64,000 nucleotides of DNA from positions 1 through 64,000 of the forward strand of contig NZ_AUGO01000014.1 of assembly GCF_000422705.1 (NCBI RefSeq), written 5' to 3'. The translations under genes and the position numbers were made by a program. The notes beneath the pieces are model-generated. The model saw only the letters and a list, made by a program, of their open reading frames with translations, did not search any database and had not been told where the DNA came from. Below, piece after piece: positions 62,975 to 64,000 of the stretch. The stretch's first letter is position 1. Each line of letters opens with the position of its first letter. The DNA comes from Flavobacterium soli DSM 19725. Lineage in GTDB: Bacteria; Bacteroidota; Bacteroidia; Flavobacteriales; Flavobacteriaceae.

Positions 62975-64000
62975 ATGTATCCTAAAGCTCCTTTTCATAA
63001 AAGTTTTTACTACAATAAAATTGCTTTTTTATGGCTGTTTTTAGGCTTTAATGTAGTGGCTCAGAATGAGGCTTTGGAATATTTTGATTTAAAAGAAGTG
63101 AGATTGCTGGAAAGCCCTTTTAGCAGGGCCATGGAAAAGGATAGGGAATATCTGCTTGAAATGGATGCCGACAGGCTTTTGGCACCTTACTTAAAAGAAG
63201 CAGGTCTTGTTTCCAAGAAAGAGAATTATCCCAACTGGGAAAGTACAGGATTGGATGGTCATATTGGAGGTCACTATCTTTCAGCATTATCGCTACTGTA
63301 TGCTTCAACTGGAGAGGATGCTATTTTAGCCAAGGTGAATTATTTTGTAGACGAATTGGAACGCTGTAAAAAGGTAAATGGTAACGGTTATCTTTCCGGT
63401 ATTCCAAATGGAAAAAAGATATGGGAAGAAATAGCCAATGCCGATATTAAAGCCAGTTCTTTCGGATTGAATGATCGTTGGGTTCCGCTATACAACATTC
63501 ACAAAACCTATTCATGCTTGCGTGATGCCTATCTTTATGCAGGAAATGAAAAGGCAAAGCAAATGCTTTTATCGCTTACAGATTGGATGCTAAAAGAAGT
63601 TTCTGGGTTAAATGAAATCCAGATCCAAGACATGCTTCGAAGTGAACACGGCGGACTGAATGAGATTTTTGCAGATGTTTATGCCATGACGGGAAATAAA
63701 GAGTATCTAACACTTGCTCAAAAATTTTCCCACAAAGCAATATTAGATCCTTTGATTGCAGGACAGGATAATCTGAATGGAATGCATGCCAATACTCAGA
63801 TTCCCAAAGTGATCGGGTTTAAACGAATTGCTGATCTTTCCCAAAACAAGCAATGGGATGATGCTTCCACTTTTTTTTGGAAAAATGTAACAGGAAAACG
63901 ATCAGTGGTAATTGGAGGAAATAGCGTGAGCGAACATTTTAACGCTACAGATGATTTTTCGGGCATGATCAAGAGTATAGAAGGTCCTGAAACCTGCAAT
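62975..64000 (+). CDS. Glycoside hydrolase family 127-like protein, N-terminal part
   Basis: The first 342 codons of a gene that runs past the window end. A signal peptide (about 1-30, ending near VVAQ) is followed by a helical (alpha/alpha)6-type domain. It has DLKEVRLLESPFSRAMEKD, LLAPYLKEAG, STGLDGHIGGHYLSALSLLY, then NDRWVPLYNIHKTYSCLRDA and GGLNEIFADVYAMTG. These are GH127 (DUF1680) features; known members are beta-L-arabinofuranosidases. Zinc/catalytic Cys and Glu are expected beyond the window, so activity cannot be checked. Only the N-terminal part is seen. Possible polysaccharide-use locus to the right. Confidence 0.82.
   Translation, partial: MYPKAPFHKSFYYNKIAFLWLFLGFNVVAQNEALEYFDLKEVRLLESPFSRAMEKDREYLLEMDADRLLAPYLKEAGLVSKKENYPNWESTGLDGHIGGHYLSALSLLYASTGEDAILAKVNYFVDELERCKKVNGNGYLSGIPNGKKIWEEIANADIKASSFGLNDRWVPLYNIHKTYSCLRDAYLYAGNEKAKQMLLSLTDWMLKEVSGLNEIQIQDMLRSEHGGLNEIFADVYAMTGNKEYLTLAQKFSHKAILDPLIAGQDNLNGMHANTQIPKVIGFKRIADLSQNKQWDDASTFFWKNVTGKRSVVIGGNSVSEHFNATDDFSGMIKSIEGPETCN

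Noticed and set aside
1..64000. tRNA or rRNA genes
   Set aside because: No T-loop-like GGTTCGA words within a plausible cloverleaf and no rRNA-like conserved stretches were seen, though a scan was not computed.

Overview
This window is a chromosomal segment of a member of the Bacteroidota, most likely a Flavobacterium or close relative in the Flavobacteriaceae. The evidence is the very AT-rich intergenic sequence, Bacteroidota-type promoter elements (TAnnTTTG), a type IX secretion C-terminal signal on a large surface protein, a LETM1-related protein, an Mla-type lipid transport operon, and intergenic repeat families that I associate with flavobacterial genomes. No rRNA, tRNA, CRISPR array, integrase, transposase or prophage was seen. 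The window is mostly core chromosome with small repeat islands.

Layout. 1-10 kb holds housekeeping and stress genes: an NTP pyrophosphohydrolase, ilvE, two small lipoproteins, the tRNA methyltransferase MnmD, divergent oxyR and dps, and a SulP transporter with a beta-carbonic anhydrase that probably handle bicarbonate together. 9-12 kb (minus strand) is an ECF sigma / anti-sigma-like / Spy-like operon followed by a LETM1-related gene. 12-13.4 kb has two tandem HAD phosphatases, then a MITE-like inverted repeat. 13.5-16 kb is a SRPBCC / atypical SDR / photolyase operon with an inverted repeat upstream. 17-21.4 kb is a PIG-L deacetylase, a 35-residue membrane peptide and a sodium:solute symporter in one tight operon. 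21.5-26.5 kb carries envelope genes: a BamA-like barrel, a YtxH / holin-like / small membrane protein stress group, a porin-like barrel and a coiled-coil lipoprotein. A 612-base gap follows, holding a 41-bp tandem repeat and a telomere-like 14-bp repeat. 27-31.3 kb is AI-2E, mlaE, mlaF, mlaD and a short MscS channel.

31.6-36.4 kb is a plus-strand signalling-to-polysaccharide cassette: hybrid histidine kinase with Hpt, single-domain response regulator, HEAT-like membrane protein and a processive family 2 glycosyltransferase. 36.4-45 kb holds maf, a UbiA prenyltransferase, a low-complexity secreted protein, an AraC regulator, a Kup potassium transporter, an Asp-box lipoprotein and a DEAD-box helicase. 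45.2-50.9 kb is the most interesting segment. Five minus-strand genes encode a serine esterase, an ATP-grasp ligase, a GCS2-type carboxylate-amine ligase, a class I glutamine amidotransferase and a probably circularly permuted ATP-grasp enzyme, with an HNH protein at the end. Together they look like a pathway that builds, amidates and perhaps releases an unknown small peptide. 51-58.6 kb has a secreted protein, an M1-peptidase-like protein that lacks its zinc site, a LOG-family enzyme and uvrA. 58.9-62.6 kb is a large FN3-repeat protein with a T9SS tail. The window ends inside a GH127-like glycoside hydrolase.

All calls come from reading the sequence and remembered family motifs. No database search was run.
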